NCBI GenBank assembly: GCA_963848115.1
Contig: CAWKCP010000035.1
Coordinates: forward strand, 62,001 to 126,000
Source of the DNA: JAWKOK01 sp963848115
GTDB taxonomy: Bacteria; Chloroflexota; Anaerolineae; Caldilineales; Caldilineaceae
Direction of reading: 5' to 3'
DNA length: 64,000 bases
This document shows, one piece after another, positions 1 to 8,862 of the stretch. Below the pieces are notes generated by a model that saw only the letters and a list, made by a program, of their open reading frames with translations, had not been told where the DNA came from and ran no database searches. How positions within the stretch are numbered: position 1 is the first letter of the stretch; each line of letters opens with the position of its first letter. The position numbers were made by a program, and so were the translations under genes.

Positions 1-1
1 C

Positions 2-731
2 ATCGACAGTCTCACCTTCTTGCTCTCTGCGCTTTTCCTCTTCCAGATCCGGGCAAATACTGAACCCAGCTCTCTCTGGCGAAGACAAGACTGTGCGTGC
101 AGCCCTGCGCCAATACGTTGACGGGCTGCGCTACCTATGCCAACACGTCGATATTCTCGTCATCACCCTGCACAAAGCGGTCAATGCGCTTGTGCTTTCC
201 TCAGGCTTTCAGGTACTCCAGGTTACGATTGCCCAGAACTATTTTGTCATCGGTGAGGGCGGCGGGGTCAGTCTGGGACTGATGTTTGCAGTGGCCGGTG
301 TGGGAACAGGTATCGGTCCTATCATTGCACGTCATTTCACCGCCGACCGGCCCCGGGAACTTCGTTGGGCCATCGCACTGGGATATCTGATCGGCGGCGT
401 AGGATTGGCGTTGACCGCGCCGCTGTGGAACTTCGGCACGGTGCTGCTGGGCACGGCCTTGCGCGGCGTGGGCGGCGGCATCATCTGGGTCTTCTCGACC
501 CAGCTTCTGCTCCAGCTTGTGCCCGGCAACATGCGCGGCCGCGTCTTTGCCACCGAGTTCGCTTTCTTCTACCTGGCCAGCGCCTTCGCCGCAGCCTCAG
601 TCGGGGCCGCGCTGGACGCTTCCATGAGCGTCTCCACCGTGATCTGGTGGATGGCCGCGCTCAGCATCGTGCCGCTGGTGCTGTGGAGCGGGTGGTTGCT
701 GACGCGAGGAAAGTCGGCTCGAATGGCGTGA
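2..731 (+). CDS. MFS transporter, C-terminal part, with apparent frameshift
   Basis: Membrane transporter of the major facilitator superfamily; the substrate cannot be told. The gene enters from the left edge. From base 2 one frame reads IDSLTFLLSALFLFQIR, a typical end of the sixth MFS helix, and then runs into a stop near base 121. The next frame carries the rest from about base 85 (TVRAALRQYVDGLRYL) through several hydrophobic segments to TAG at 731, including an RGRVFATEF-like loop common in MFS carriers. The two parts join if one extra base lies between about 60 and 92, so the 212-residue ORF starting at base 93 is not a natural start. It is either a pseudogene or a base-insertion error (see findings). 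Confidence 0.75.
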   Translation, partial: STVSPSCSLRFSSSRSGQILNPALSGEDKTVRAALRQYVDGLRYLCQHVDILVITLHKAVNALVLSSGFQVLQVTIAQNYFVIGEGGGVSLGLMFAVAGVGTGIGPIIARHFTADRPRELRWAIALGYLIGGVGLALTAPLWNFGTVLLGTALRGVGGGIIWVFSTQLLLQLVPGNMRGRVFATEFAFFYLASAFAAASVGAALDASMSVSTVIWWMAALSIVPLVLWSGWLLTRGKSARMA

Positions 732-820
732 CCGTCATGTGGCATCTGTTTTTCCGGAACGGCTATAGGCGGGCCACGCCGACTTCGACACGCTCAGTCT
801 GCATGGTTGGACAAGCGTGA

Positions 821-3418
821 TCAATGCTCTCTTGGATGCTCGTGATCGTGCAGCGGCGTGTGTTGGTGATAGACGCCGGCTCGATGCAGTCGCTGATGTA
901 GCCGGTTGTGGGCGCTTTCGAGCGTTGCCCGCAGTTGGGTGTAGCGGCGTATCTCGGGACGGGGCGCCAGTGTGTCCACATAGGCAATGGCCCCCTCAAT
1001 CTGTTCCAGCACAGTCATGGCATCGGTTTGCGAGAACAATCCCTGTCCTCCGACCAGGACCTGCACAGCACTCGTGTGGGCCGCGATCTGCTCCGGCCGA
1101 CCGGTGTAGCTGCCGCGCACGCGCAGCGCCACCCAGGTCGAACCCTTCACCTCGATTTCCACGCTGCCCTGAATCGACAACACACCGTCGGCGTTCACCT
1201 GATCCACAACCAGCCCGCCGACCACGATCTCCACCTGCTCGATGGGCAGACCGGCTGATTCGACGCGCCACGTAGCATTGACCGTGCCGCCGGATGCCGG
1301 CAACTCGACCGATCCACCGGGTGCGACTCCCTCTACGAAAATTTCGGCCAGCGGCCCGACCGTCACAAAGGTGTTGCCGGCGCGTACGGCCTCCATCCAG
1401 TTTTCGTAGGTGAACTCGCGTTCGCCCATGTGTGTATAGGTGCGGATGCCGCCCAGCAGCGACGCTGCCGCCATCTTGTCGGAACCACCGACCACCGGCA
1501 CATGGTAGCCCAGATTGAGATAGCGATACCAGTCAGCGATGCCGTAAGGGTTGATCTGATTGGTGTCGGGCGTCAGCGGGTTGAAGGTCATCATCTCGAT
1601 GGCGTTGACAACGCCAAGCACGATGTCGGCCGCACGCTCCAGTTGCGGGTTGGGCGCGTGGGGCATGACGACTAGGCCGTTCTGTTCGATGCAGCGTTTG
1701 GCCCACTCGGCCATGGTCACTTCCAGCGGATCGCCGATGGCCGATTCCGAGGGGCCGCCGCTGCAGAGTGGATGGATCATCTGCCCGCTGTAGCCCAGCA
1801 ACGAGATGTGGCCCAGCACCTGCATACGGTTCTCGGTGCCGACGCGCACCACAAACTCGCCTTCAAATTCACCGCCGCCGCCGAACTCCTTGGCCCCGAT
1901 GGTTGTACGCCCATCGAAGTCGCCCACGTTGCTGAACATCTCGCCCCACTGGCTGGCCAACAGGTTGACCACGTTGACGCCCTCGGCCTTGCCCTCCAGC
2001 AGCGCAGTCTGTGGGCTGAGGAAGTGGACGTGGGTGTCGGCCGTCACCCATCCCCGTTCTCGCCAACTGAGCACCTTCTCCAGTTCAAATGTGATCTCGT
2101 CGGTCTCGGGCGTAATCTCGATTCGGCTGCGGATGGGCGCCACTTCATAGCCCCGGCTGATCTCGACATAGACTTCGCCCAGGGGCAGGTCAGCAAGACA
2201 CTCGCCGTCGATATAGGCATATTGGTTGTGGCCGCTGACGTGTTCGGCATAGGTATCCTCGAACCAGTAGGGGTTGACCTTGCGGTGATAGCCACGCGGC
2301 GGCAGATATTCGCCGGCCGAACCGTGTAGATGCAGGCGCACGGCCACCGGTCGGCCTGAATCCTTGTCCAACACCCGCAGCCGTACCGGACGGTCTGCCG
2401 GCGGAATGGCGCTGAAGCCGGACTCATCGCTTTCCAGATCGGCCAGTTCAAATTCTGTGACACTGTTGGGACCAGTGCCTACATAGAGCTTGGCCAATGG
2501 ATGGGCGACATACTCAATCACTACCGCCGTAGCCGATTGCTGAGGCTGCTCATTGGGTAATTGTCCCAACCAGCGTTCGACGTCATAGTCGAGTACCGCA
2601 CGGGCCGAGATCACCGTGCCCAGATCGATGGCTACGTCCTCAAGTTCGCCGATGGCATTGAGCGACGCGCCCTCCGGCAACGTCATCCGTAGCTTGCGTC
2701 GCGTGCCCGACCGCAGCGGATGGTCGGCCACCGGCGCGGCTGTAATGGCGTAGATGGCAGAACGTTCCTCGCCCGGCACACACACAATTCGTTTGATCGG
2801 TTTGTTGGGAAAAGGATTTGGCAGCGCATAGAGCCAGAGATGCTCGCTGGAGAGATCGCGCCCGGCAGTGTGGCGGGTCTCTCCCTTGCCATAGGCCAAC
2901 TGTGTGGTTCCGTTGACCCGCCGATCATCGCCTGCCGAGGGCGTCACCTGTGGTTCCAGCGCAGGGATGGCGGCAAACGCGGATGCTCCCCATTGCGTTC
3001 GAGCTTGCTGAATGGCAAAGCGGCGCAGAACCGGCGTCTCATGGCGTGAACCGTCATCGTACTCGATGATGTAGGTCGAGACCGTCTGCCCCAGTTCGTT
3101 GCCGTCCAGTTCATGATCGGCAAAGCCGGTCTGGTAGTTGGTCTTGCGGTCTTCGACGACGTGCAGAAAGAGCAGATAGCCGGCGGTCAGGCTGTCGACG
3201 GGGATAGAGATCTCTTCGGCGTCGAGAAACAGTACGTTGTTGTCCGATGGGAAATCGGTACCCAAGGCAAAGGGCATGCCGTGCATCGTTTGCTCACCAT
3301 AGGCATCAGCAAATGGCTTTGGTGTACGCAGTCCTTCCGGCAGTCCCGAACGGTGTACGTTAAAGGTCTGGTCGAGATCGATGGGCGTGAAGTGAGACGA
3401 AGGAGGTGTTTTCATCAT
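821..3418 (-). CDS. CehA/McbA-like PHP-superfamily metallohydrolase
   Basis: Large protein (about 865 residues) with a PHP-type metal-dependent hydrolase domain in its middle. The core begins at WVTADTHVHF, the usual first metal motif of the CehA/McbA family. Further on it has VVMPHAPNP and VVGGSDKMAAAS, matching later metal-binding positions. The N-terminal 450 residues look like beta-rich accessory domains. The last 30 residues hold nine histidines, an unusual possible metal-binding tail. Substrate unknown; family members include a carbaryl hydrolase, but that cannot be carried over here. I chose the ATG pair at 3418/3415 because a GGAG lies just upstream. The longer reading to 3511 runs into repeat-like spacer DNA. 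It is transcribed alone, converging on the MFS gene. Confidence 0.75.
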   Translation of the reverse strand: MMKTPPSSHFTPIDLDQTFNVHRSGLPEGLRTPKPFADAYGEQTMHGMPFALGTDFPSDNNVLFLDAEEISIPVDSLTAGYLLFLHVVEDRKTNYQTGFADHELDGNELGQTVSTYIIEYDDGSRHETPVLRRFAIQQARTQWGASAFAAIPALEPQVTPSAGDDRRVNGTTQLAYGKGETRHTAGRDLSSEHLWLYALPNPFPNKPIKRIVCVPGEERSAIYAITAAPVADHPLRSGTRRKLRMTLPEGASLNAIGELEDVAIDLGTVISARAVLDYDVERWLGQLPNEQPQQSATAVVIEYVAHPLAKLYVGTGPNSVTEFELADLESDESGFSAIPPADRPVRLRVLDKDSGRPVAVRLHLHGSAGEYLPPRGYHRKVNPYWFEDTYAEHVSGHNQYAYIDGECLADLPLGEVYVEISRGYEVAPIRSRIEITPETDEITFELEKVLSWRERGWVTADTHVHFLSPQTALLEGKAEGVNVVNLLASQWGEMFSNVGDFDGRTTIGAKEFGGGGEFEGEFVVRVGTENRMQVLGHISLLGYSGQMIHPLCSGGPSESAIGDPLEVTMAEWAKRCIEQNGLVVMPHAPNPQLERAADIVLGVVNAIEMMTFNPLTPDTNQINPYGIADWYRYLNLGYHVPVVGGSDKMAAASLLGGIRTYTHMGEREFTYENWMEAVRAGNTFVTVGPLAEIFVEGVAPGGSVELPASGGTVNATWRVESAGLPIEQVEIVVGGLVVDQVNADGVLSIQGSVEIEVKGSTWVALRVRGSYTGRPEQIAAHTSAVQVLVGGQGLFSQTDAMTVLEQIEGAIAYVDTLAPRPEIRRYTQLRATLESAHNRLHQRLHRAGVYHQHTPLHDHEHPREH

Positions 3419-3631
3419 TGTCTCCGGTGAACTGATATTTGTGTCTGCAAAAACGATGATCCACGAAGATAGGTTGTGCTCTGTGGAAATTTGTGTCCCT
3501 TCTTGGATCAAAATCTACTGGCTGTGATCAAGACTGGTTGAGATGACGTTCAGGCTCAGGCTGTAGCGATCCGAATGTTTCAACTCATTTTGAACACACC
3601 CAAACCTGCTCGCCGTCCCCGTAATCATCAA

Positions 3632-5386
3632 TCATCGCCAACGACAAATCCCATCCGTTGCACAAGGCCCGTCGCGATCAGATAGGCCGAGTATTTTTCG
3701 TGCGTTTTCTTCGGGCGTGTAGTCCAATGTGTTGAGCGTGATTTCAGGGTGCAGCGGCGGCTCGTACGGATCGTCGATGCCGGTGAAGCCCTGGATCTCG
3801 CCACGACGCGCTGCAGCGTAGAGCCCCTTCACGTCGCGTGCTTCGCAGACCTCCAGCGGTGTGTCCACATAGGCTTCCATGTAGTTGCCCTGGCCGATCA
3901 TGTTGCGTACATCGTTACGGGTGCTGCGGTAGGGGCTGACGGCAGCACAGATGACCGTGCCGCCGTGGCGCACAATTTCTGCGGCCACAAAGCCGATGCG
4001 CCGGATGTTGATGTCGCGATCTTCCTTGCTGAAGCCCAGCCCCTTGGAAAGATGGGTGCGCACGACATCTCCGTCAAGCACGGTGACCTGCCGGCCATGT
4101 TCCTGCAACAGCGTGGTCAGCACTTCTGCCGTGGTCGACTTGCCCGAGCCACTCAGGCCGGTAAACCAGATGCAAACGCCCTGCTTGTGACGCGGCGGGT
4201 AGCTATCGGCGAGAATGGCGGCAACTTCAGGGCGGGTGAACCAATCAGGCAGCGCTCTGCCGTTGTTGAGATACTCTTCCCGTACTTGCGTGCCGGAAAT
4301 GATTGACTGGGGCGAATTCTCCGGCACTTTGGTGATCTCTTCGTAGCGCTGCTCATCAGGCAGATAGACGAGCATGCGGAAGGGCACAAGCTTCACGCCA
4401 ATCTCATCGCTGTAGTCTGCCAGCATCTCCTGAGCGGCGTAGGGTCCGTAAAAGGGCGTTCCCGTAGAGTCCTTGCCAGGGCCCGCATGATCGCGGCCGA
4501 CAATGAGATGGTTCGCGCCATAGTTGCGGCGGATGACAGCATGCCAGATCGCCTCGCGCGGGCCGGCCAGGCGCATGGCCAGAGGCAGCAAGGCCAGCAG
4601 TACCCGATGTTGATCGTAGTATTGGCCGGTCAGGGCGCGGTAGGTGCGCACACGGGTAAAGTGATCCACATCGCCCGGCTTGGTCATTCCTACCACCGGA
4701 TGGAGCAACAGTGCACCGTCTACCTCTTGAGCGGCACGTTTGGTCAACTCCTCGTGGACCCGGTGCAGTGGATTGCGCGTCTGGAAGGCAACCACATTGG
4801 CATGGCCCATCTCAGTCAGTCGGGCACGCGTCTGCGCCGGCGTCAAGCGCAACTCCCTGAAGTCAGGATGGATCGGCCGTTGGAGCACACGCAACGTGCC
4901 GGAGATGTTCAGCTCCCCCCAGCGATCCATCTCTGATACCAGTGGATGACGCAGATCCGTGGAACCAAAGACCTGTTGCGCAGCCTCCTCTCGGTCCCAT
5001 GAGAAAATCTCTTCGATCGTCATCACGGCCAGCAGGTTGTTCTTGGCATCCCGAATCCCGATGTCCTTACCCAGTTGAAATGCGGGGTTTGGTGCGATAG
5101 GTAGCGTGATTGGAATGGGAAAGAGGCAGCCGTTCGCAAGGCGCATTTCGCCGAGCACGGATCGGTAGTCGTCGGCCCCCATGAAGCGGTCGAGCGGTGA
5201 AAATGCGCCGACCGCCAGCAATTCCAGATCGCAGACAGCGCGCTCTGAAAGCTGAATTGACGGCAACGTTCCAGCATATGCTTTCGCATCCTCCAGTTCA
5301 TCGGAAGGGACCATCAGGTCTACCAAGGAGCCACCGTAGGGGGCAATCAATTCTGTAGGTTGTACTTCAACGGGTGTAGAGGTCAT
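3632..5386 (-). CDS. sat-cysC: Bifunctional ATP sulfurylase / APS kinase
   Basis: Activates sulfate to APS and then phosphorylates APS to PAPS in the cytoplasm. The N-terminal two thirds is a Sat-type ATP sulfurylase: QTRNPLHRVHEE holds the QxRN and HxxH nucleotide motifs and GRDHAGPG follows. The C-terminal 180 residues are an APS kinase with an intact P-loop (GLSGSGKST), DGDVVR and the SPYRSTR loop, so both activities look functional. The total of about 585 residues fits other fused enzymes of this domain order. ATG at 5386 has AGGA seven bases upstream; a TTG two codons earlier is too close to that site. No other sulfur gene is adjacent, so whether it serves assimilation or dissimilation is not visible here. 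Confidence 0.93.
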   Translation of the reverse strand: MTSTPVEVQPTELIAPYGGSLVDLMVPSDELEDAKAYAGTLPSIQLSERAVCDLELLAVGAFSPLDRFMGADDYRSVLGEMRLANGCLFPIPITLPIAPNPAFQLGKDIGIRDAKNNLLAVMTIEEIFSWDREEAAQQVFGSTDLRHPLVSEMDRWGELNISGTLRVLQRPIHPDFRELRLTPAQTRARLTEMGHANVVAFQTRNPLHRVHEELTKRAAQEVDGALLLHPVVGMTKPGDVDHFTRVRTYRALTGQYYDQHRVLLALLPLAMRLAGPREAIWHAVIRRNYGANHLIVGRDHAGPGKDSTGTPFYGPYAAQEMLADYSDEIGVKLVPFRMLVYLPDEQRYEEITKVPENSPQSIISGTQVREEYLNNGRALPDWFTRPEVAAILADSYPPRHKQGVCIWFTGLSGSGKSTTAEVLTTLLQEHGRQVTVLDGDVVRTHLSKGLGFSKEDRDINIRRIGFVAAEIVRHGGTVICAAVSPYRSTRNDVRNMIGQGNYMEAYVDTPLEVCEARDVKGLYAAARRGEIQGFTGIDDPYEPPLHPEITLNTLDYTPEENARKILGLSDRDGPCATDGICRWR

Positions 5387-5671
5387 CGTCAATTCCTATC
5401 ACGGTCGAGGATTTGGTTTTGAAAATAATGGACCGAAAGAGCACAAAGACTTTCAACCATCCATCCTTCCCATATTTGTCGGAATTGTCAAACGCGGAAA
5501 ATGGCCTCTCTAGACGTGCCCTCCCCATGCACGATCAGATCTTGACGATCCGGGGTCAAGTTGTGGCTTCTGATTCTTCCATCATGATGCTTGTTATTGT
5601 TTGGCTTCCTGCCAGTTCCTACCGTATCCTTCTATCATCTAGGGGCGTATGCAGTTTATCGTGAGTCAAGA

Positions 5672-6259
5672 ATGGACCGGGTCGAGCGTGATGCCGCAAT
5701 TGAAGAAGATGTGCTTGTCGAACTCCTGCGCTCTGCACAAGAGCTGCAGGATCCACAGGCATATGATGGAATCTATCTGCTCTACGCCGATCGCGTCTTT
5801 CGTTATCTATTGGTGCGAGTCGGCGATGAGGATTTCGCCGAGGAGATCACGTCCCAGGTCTTCGTGCATCTGATTGAGCGATTGCACAAATATCGTATTG
5901 GACCGGCTGACAATGTCGCCATCTTTTCAGCCTGGCTCTACAGGATGACCTACAATAAGATGGTCGATATCATCCGTAAATCCCGTCGCACTCCCCAGTT
6001 GCCCATCGATCTGATCCAAAATATGCCGACTGGGCAGCTCGTTTCAGACGATGTTATCCAGAAGATTGACAACGAACAAATTCTCAGTACATTGGCGTTG
6101 CTCAATGAAGCGCAACGCGATGTTCTCCTATTGCGTTTCATCGAAGGGTACAACATCGCTGAGACTGCGGAGATCCTCGATAAGACTGAAGGCGCCATCA
6201 AGGCGCTTCAGCATCGTGCAATCGGTAACCTGCGCCGTCATTTCGAGGACAAGAGCTAG
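5672..6259 (+). CDS. ECF-type RNA polymerase sigma factor
   Basis: Sigma-70 family factor of the extracytoplasmic-function type (about 195 residues). Region 2 is visible as YDGIYLLYADRVFRYLLVRV followed by AEEITSQVF and the AWLYRMTYNKMVDIIRK segment. Region 4 is LNEAQRDVLLLRFIEGYN and IAETAEILDKTEGAIKALQ, a helix-turn-helix that would contact the -35 element. The start at 5672 drops a hydrophobic extension that looks non-coding. Its stop codon is followed with no gap by the ATG of the next gene, so the two are cotranslated. The partner is a membrane protein that probably senses a signal or holds the factor back. Confidence 0.9.
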   Translation: MDRVERDAAIEEDVLVELLRSAQELQDPQAYDGIYLLYADRVFRYLLVRVGDEDFAEEITSQVFVHLIERLHKYRIGPADNVAIFSAWLYRMTYNKMVDIIRKSRRTPQLPIDLIQNMPTGQLVSDDVIQKIDNEQILSTLALLNEAQRDVLLLRFIEGYNIAETAEILDKTEGAIKALQHRAIGNLRRHFEDKS

Positions 6260-8089
6260 ATGACTTTCGACGACGCTCTTTCCAACTGTATTGATCTGAT
6301 CGCCCGCGGCGCATCGATCGATCGATGTCTCGCACTCTATCCCCAATATGAGGCCGACCTGAAGCCGCTGCTTGAGGTCGCCGTCTCTCTGCATTTCCAA
6401 GAACGAGCGAAGCTGTCGGCTGCCGGCTTCGAACGGGGCCGCGCTGCAATCGCACATAGACTGCATGCAAACGGACCAGTGAATCCTGCTTCTGTCAAGG
6501 ATCCGCTGACTGTACCTATCGAGGACATGGCTGTTGCGGACACGCTTGTTGCGACCGGACCGATTACAACCGCGCCGATGCACTCTGCGCCAGTCGCGAC
6601 TCACCGTTCTCGTCGCTATACGCTACCGGCTCCGTTTGTCGCGTTGCATGCGCTAACGATGGCTGTGGCAGCCGTCGTCCTTTTGTTGGCGACCTACTCC
6701 TTTGTCCGCAATGTAAACACAAGTCTGCCGGGCGAACCACTGTACGCGGTCAAACGTTCGGCTGAGGACTTCCAGGGATCGTTGATGACGGTGACGGGGC
6801 GAGGAGCATCCTGGCACGCAATGCAGGTCAAGCGCCGTCTTCGTGAGTCCATTCTATTGCAGGATCAGGAGCGACCGATCGACGCCGGTTTCGCACAGGC
6901 CATACAGGCGGATGTCCAGAACACTATCAACGCCAGCTCTGCGTTGCCGCTTGCGCAAAGACAGGCATTCCTGAAGAGATGGCTGGCTGACCTACAGGAG
7001 TTGCAGACCACCTACGATCAAGTCCTTACCCTAAGCAGCGGCGCCTATGGTACGGACTCTTCTCCAAGCGGGGCGTCGGGGACAAGCTCGAATGTGGAGA
7101 ACCCTCTGTCTGCGACAATGCAACGCTCCATTCGAGCGGTAGAAAATGCGGCAGGCATCAACCCCGCGCCTGCTGTCGTACCGACACTTACGCCTACTTT
7201 CACACCGACCGCTACATCGACACTCACGCCCGAACCACCAACGGCTACCGCCACTCCCACTTCATCGCCGACTTCGACTCCGTTGCCGACCAACACCGTC
7301 GCGGCGGTTGTGGCGCCGACGGCCACGCCGCTCCCAACAATGACGAATACGCCTCAATCGCCGACTGCTCGGCCGACCGATACCCCGCGTCCGACAAACA
7401 CCCGCGATTCGTCAGACGACTCGGATTCAGACAGAAGAACATCGACGCCGATTCCGCCGACCAATACGCCAATCCAGCCGACCGCAACGCCGCGGCCGAC
7501 GGCTACGCATACGCCTACGGCAACCGCAACACGCGAGCCCAGCGCGACGCCGACCGTTGAAGCGACCATCGAGAACACGCCGGAGGCAACGGCTACTTCC
7601 GATCTCGACGCAACACCGACGAGTGAGTCGACGGCTGAGCCGACTGCCGAGAATACGCCCGAGGCTACACCAACGCTCGATCCCAGCACGGAACCGACGG
7701 TTGAGCCAACTAGTGAAAGCACGCCGCAGGCAACGGAAACCGTTGATCCCGGCGCAACACCCACGGTTGAGCAAACCATCGAAAATACGCCCGAGGCAAC
7801 GGAAACGGACGATCCCGACGCGACGCCGACTGTCGAGGCAACCGCCGAAAGCACGCCCCAGGTAACGAAAACACCCTCCCCCGGTGGAACGTCTATGCCG
7901 GAAGCGACCACTGAGAGCACGCCCAAGGCAACGACGCCCCCTGCTGCCACTCAATCCCCGGCTACCGAAACGCCGACTGCCGAAATGCCGACGGCTGAGG
8001 CTACCAGGCAGAAGATCCCTGAGTCAACGTCACTTCCCGAGTCCACCGCGACGCCGGTGACTGGAACCACTGGGAACAGTACGCTGTAG
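6260..8089 (+). CDS. DUF5667-like membrane protein with long Thr/Pro-rich tail, probable regulator of the sigma factor
   Basis: 609 residues. The first 70 form a small acidic helical domain (FDDALSNCIDLIARG...LYPQYEADLKPLL) typical of proteins encoded next to Chloroflexota ECF sigma factors. One membrane helix follows at about 130-150 (LHALTMAVAAVVLLLATYSFV), then a DUF5667-like region (LPGEPLYAVKRSAEDFQ). From about residue 300 to the end is a low-complexity Thr/Pro/Glu/Ala stretch with degenerate 22-residue repeats. The layout suggests a cytoplasmic anti-sigma-like head and an extended tail outside the membrane, perhaps reaching into the cell wall. The sigma-regulating role is inferred from position and architecture; no zinc-type anti-sigma motif is seen. 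Confidence 0.75.
   Translation: MTFDDALSNCIDLIARGASIDRCLALYPQYEADLKPLLEVAVSLHFQERAKLSAAGFERGRAAIAHRLHANGPVNPASVKDPLTVPIEDMAVADTLVATGPITTAPMHSAPVATHRSRRYTLPAPFVALHALTMAVAAVVLLLATYSFVRNVNTSLPGEPLYAVKRSAEDFQGSLMTVTGRGASWHAMQVKRRLRESILLQDQERPIDAGFAQAIQADVQNTINASSALPLAQRQAFLKRWLADLQELQTTYDQVLTLSSGAYGTDSSPSGASGTSSNVENPLSATMQRSIRAVENAAGINPAPAVVPTLTPTFTPTATSTLTPEPPTATATPTSSPTSTPLPTNTVAAVVAPTATPLPTMTNTPQSPTARPTDTPRPTNTRDSSDDSDSDRRTSTPIPPTNTPIQPTATPRPTATHTPTATATREPSATPTVEATIENTPEATATSDLDATPTSESTAEPTAENTPEATPTLDPSTEPTVEPTSESTPQATETVDPGATPTVEQTIENTPEATETDDPDATPTVEATAESTPQVTKTPSPGGTSMPEATTESTPKATTPPAATQSPATETPTAEMPTAEATRQKIPESTSLPESTATPVTGTTGNSTL
7549..7935 (+). repeat. Degenerate in-frame 66-bp repeats coding a Thr/Pro/Glu tail
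   Basis: About six units of 22 residues (one is 26) follow the pattern ATPTVExTxENTPEATxTxDP within the membrane protein's tail. Copies differ at many positions, so this is an old coding repeat, not a recent expansion. Low-complexity tails of this kind are common in surface-exposed proteins. Confidence 0.75.
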
Positions 8090-8457
8090 GCGACACCGAT
8101 GCTCAATTCAACGACTGCCTCGGATTCGGAAAGCAGGGACGAGTGGACAGCCGGACCCCCCTGACGGCATAGATTTCCATCTCTGTCTTCTCATCTGACC
8201 TACCGCCTAATCTGACCGCTTGCTACCGTACACTTTCGAACCAGTCACCCTGAGTGGGCCATCCGAGGGCTTTCGTGGCCGATGAGATTCCAGCGAAGGA
8301 TCTCTACGCTCGCAACCTGTAGAGATTCCTCACTGGCGGCGCTCGCGCTACAGAATCTTCCATAAGTGCCGGTGCGGTTCCCGACTGCAAAACCCTCTGG
8401 TGCACCCGTTCAGAATGACATGTCGCAAAGTGTCCGGCAGCCAGATCTGACCTGCCA

Positions 8458-8480
8458 CCTAATCTAGGCACTAGATTAGG
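8458..8480. repeat. 9-bp inverted repeat
   Basis: CCTAATCTA and TAGATTAGG pair perfectly around a five-base loop. No T-tract follows, so it is a hairpin of unknown role within the repeat-rich spacer. Confidence 0.55.
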
Positions 8481-8552
8481 CACCGTTGATGTTTAAGCGC
8501 ATCGGCTGAAGCCGGCTACTCACAATGGAAAGCCGCTTCAGCGGCCAAAACC

Positions 8553-8572
8553 AAGCGCCTGCGGGCGCTTTT
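8553..8572 (+). terminator. Short hairpin with T-rich end, possible terminator
   Basis: AAGCGCC and GGCGCTT form a seven-pair stem with a TGCG loop, followed by TTC. It lies 460 bases after the sigma/membrane-protein pair and may be a weak terminator or part of a repeat element. Confidence 0.4.
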
Positions 8573-8862
8573 CGCTGTTGGCGGCGGGATTTATCCCTGC
8601 CGCAACAGGCGGCTGCGCTTACCATAACCCCTGGCTTGATGCCTGTGGGATCAAAACCCGCTGCAGCCATGTCCCCCTCTGAGATCGGTACGCGATTGCA
8701 CTGGCCGGTTTCGCATTTGAAATAGCTGATCCGGGTTGCCTGTGGTACAGTTGGGCGCAAAATCCGGACCTTCTGGATTGTCTTTGCATGGCTTTGAATA
8801 TTGAACTGACGGTACCGCCGCTAGGGCACGGGAACCGGCTGAACATTCGCAGGGAGGATGAC

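Larger units (their letters stand above)
8090..8862. other. 773-bp spacer rich in hairpins, no convincing gene
   Basis: No reading frame here looks protein-like. The left part (about 8230-8430) resembles degenerate intergenic repeats found in many genomes (CACCCTGAG ... CAGAATGACA). The right part holds several inverted repeats, listed separately, and a CGGCTGAAGCCGG element at about 8502-8516 that resembles one at 47116-47128. The promoter of proA should lie between 8700 and 8850, but I see no clear -35/-10 pair. Confidence 0.6.

Noticed and set aside
3419..3511. 31-residue N-terminal extension of the CehA-type hydrolase
   Set aside because: Falls in repeat-like spacer DNA and would bypass the GGAG placed before the ATG pair at 3418/3415.
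5413..5664. 83-residue frame between sat-cysC and the sigma factor
   Set aside because: No ribosome site, no recognisable protein features, and it overlaps the probable promoter region.
7549..7935. Regular repeat considered as a CRISPR array
   Set aside because: Units are in frame, degenerate and without unique spacers; it codes a Thr/Pro tail.
7354..7954. Long minus-strand frames opposite the Thr/Pro-rich tail, rich in Val/Gly or Arg
   Set aside because: Caused by repetitive codon use of the real plus-strand repeat; no natural protein features.
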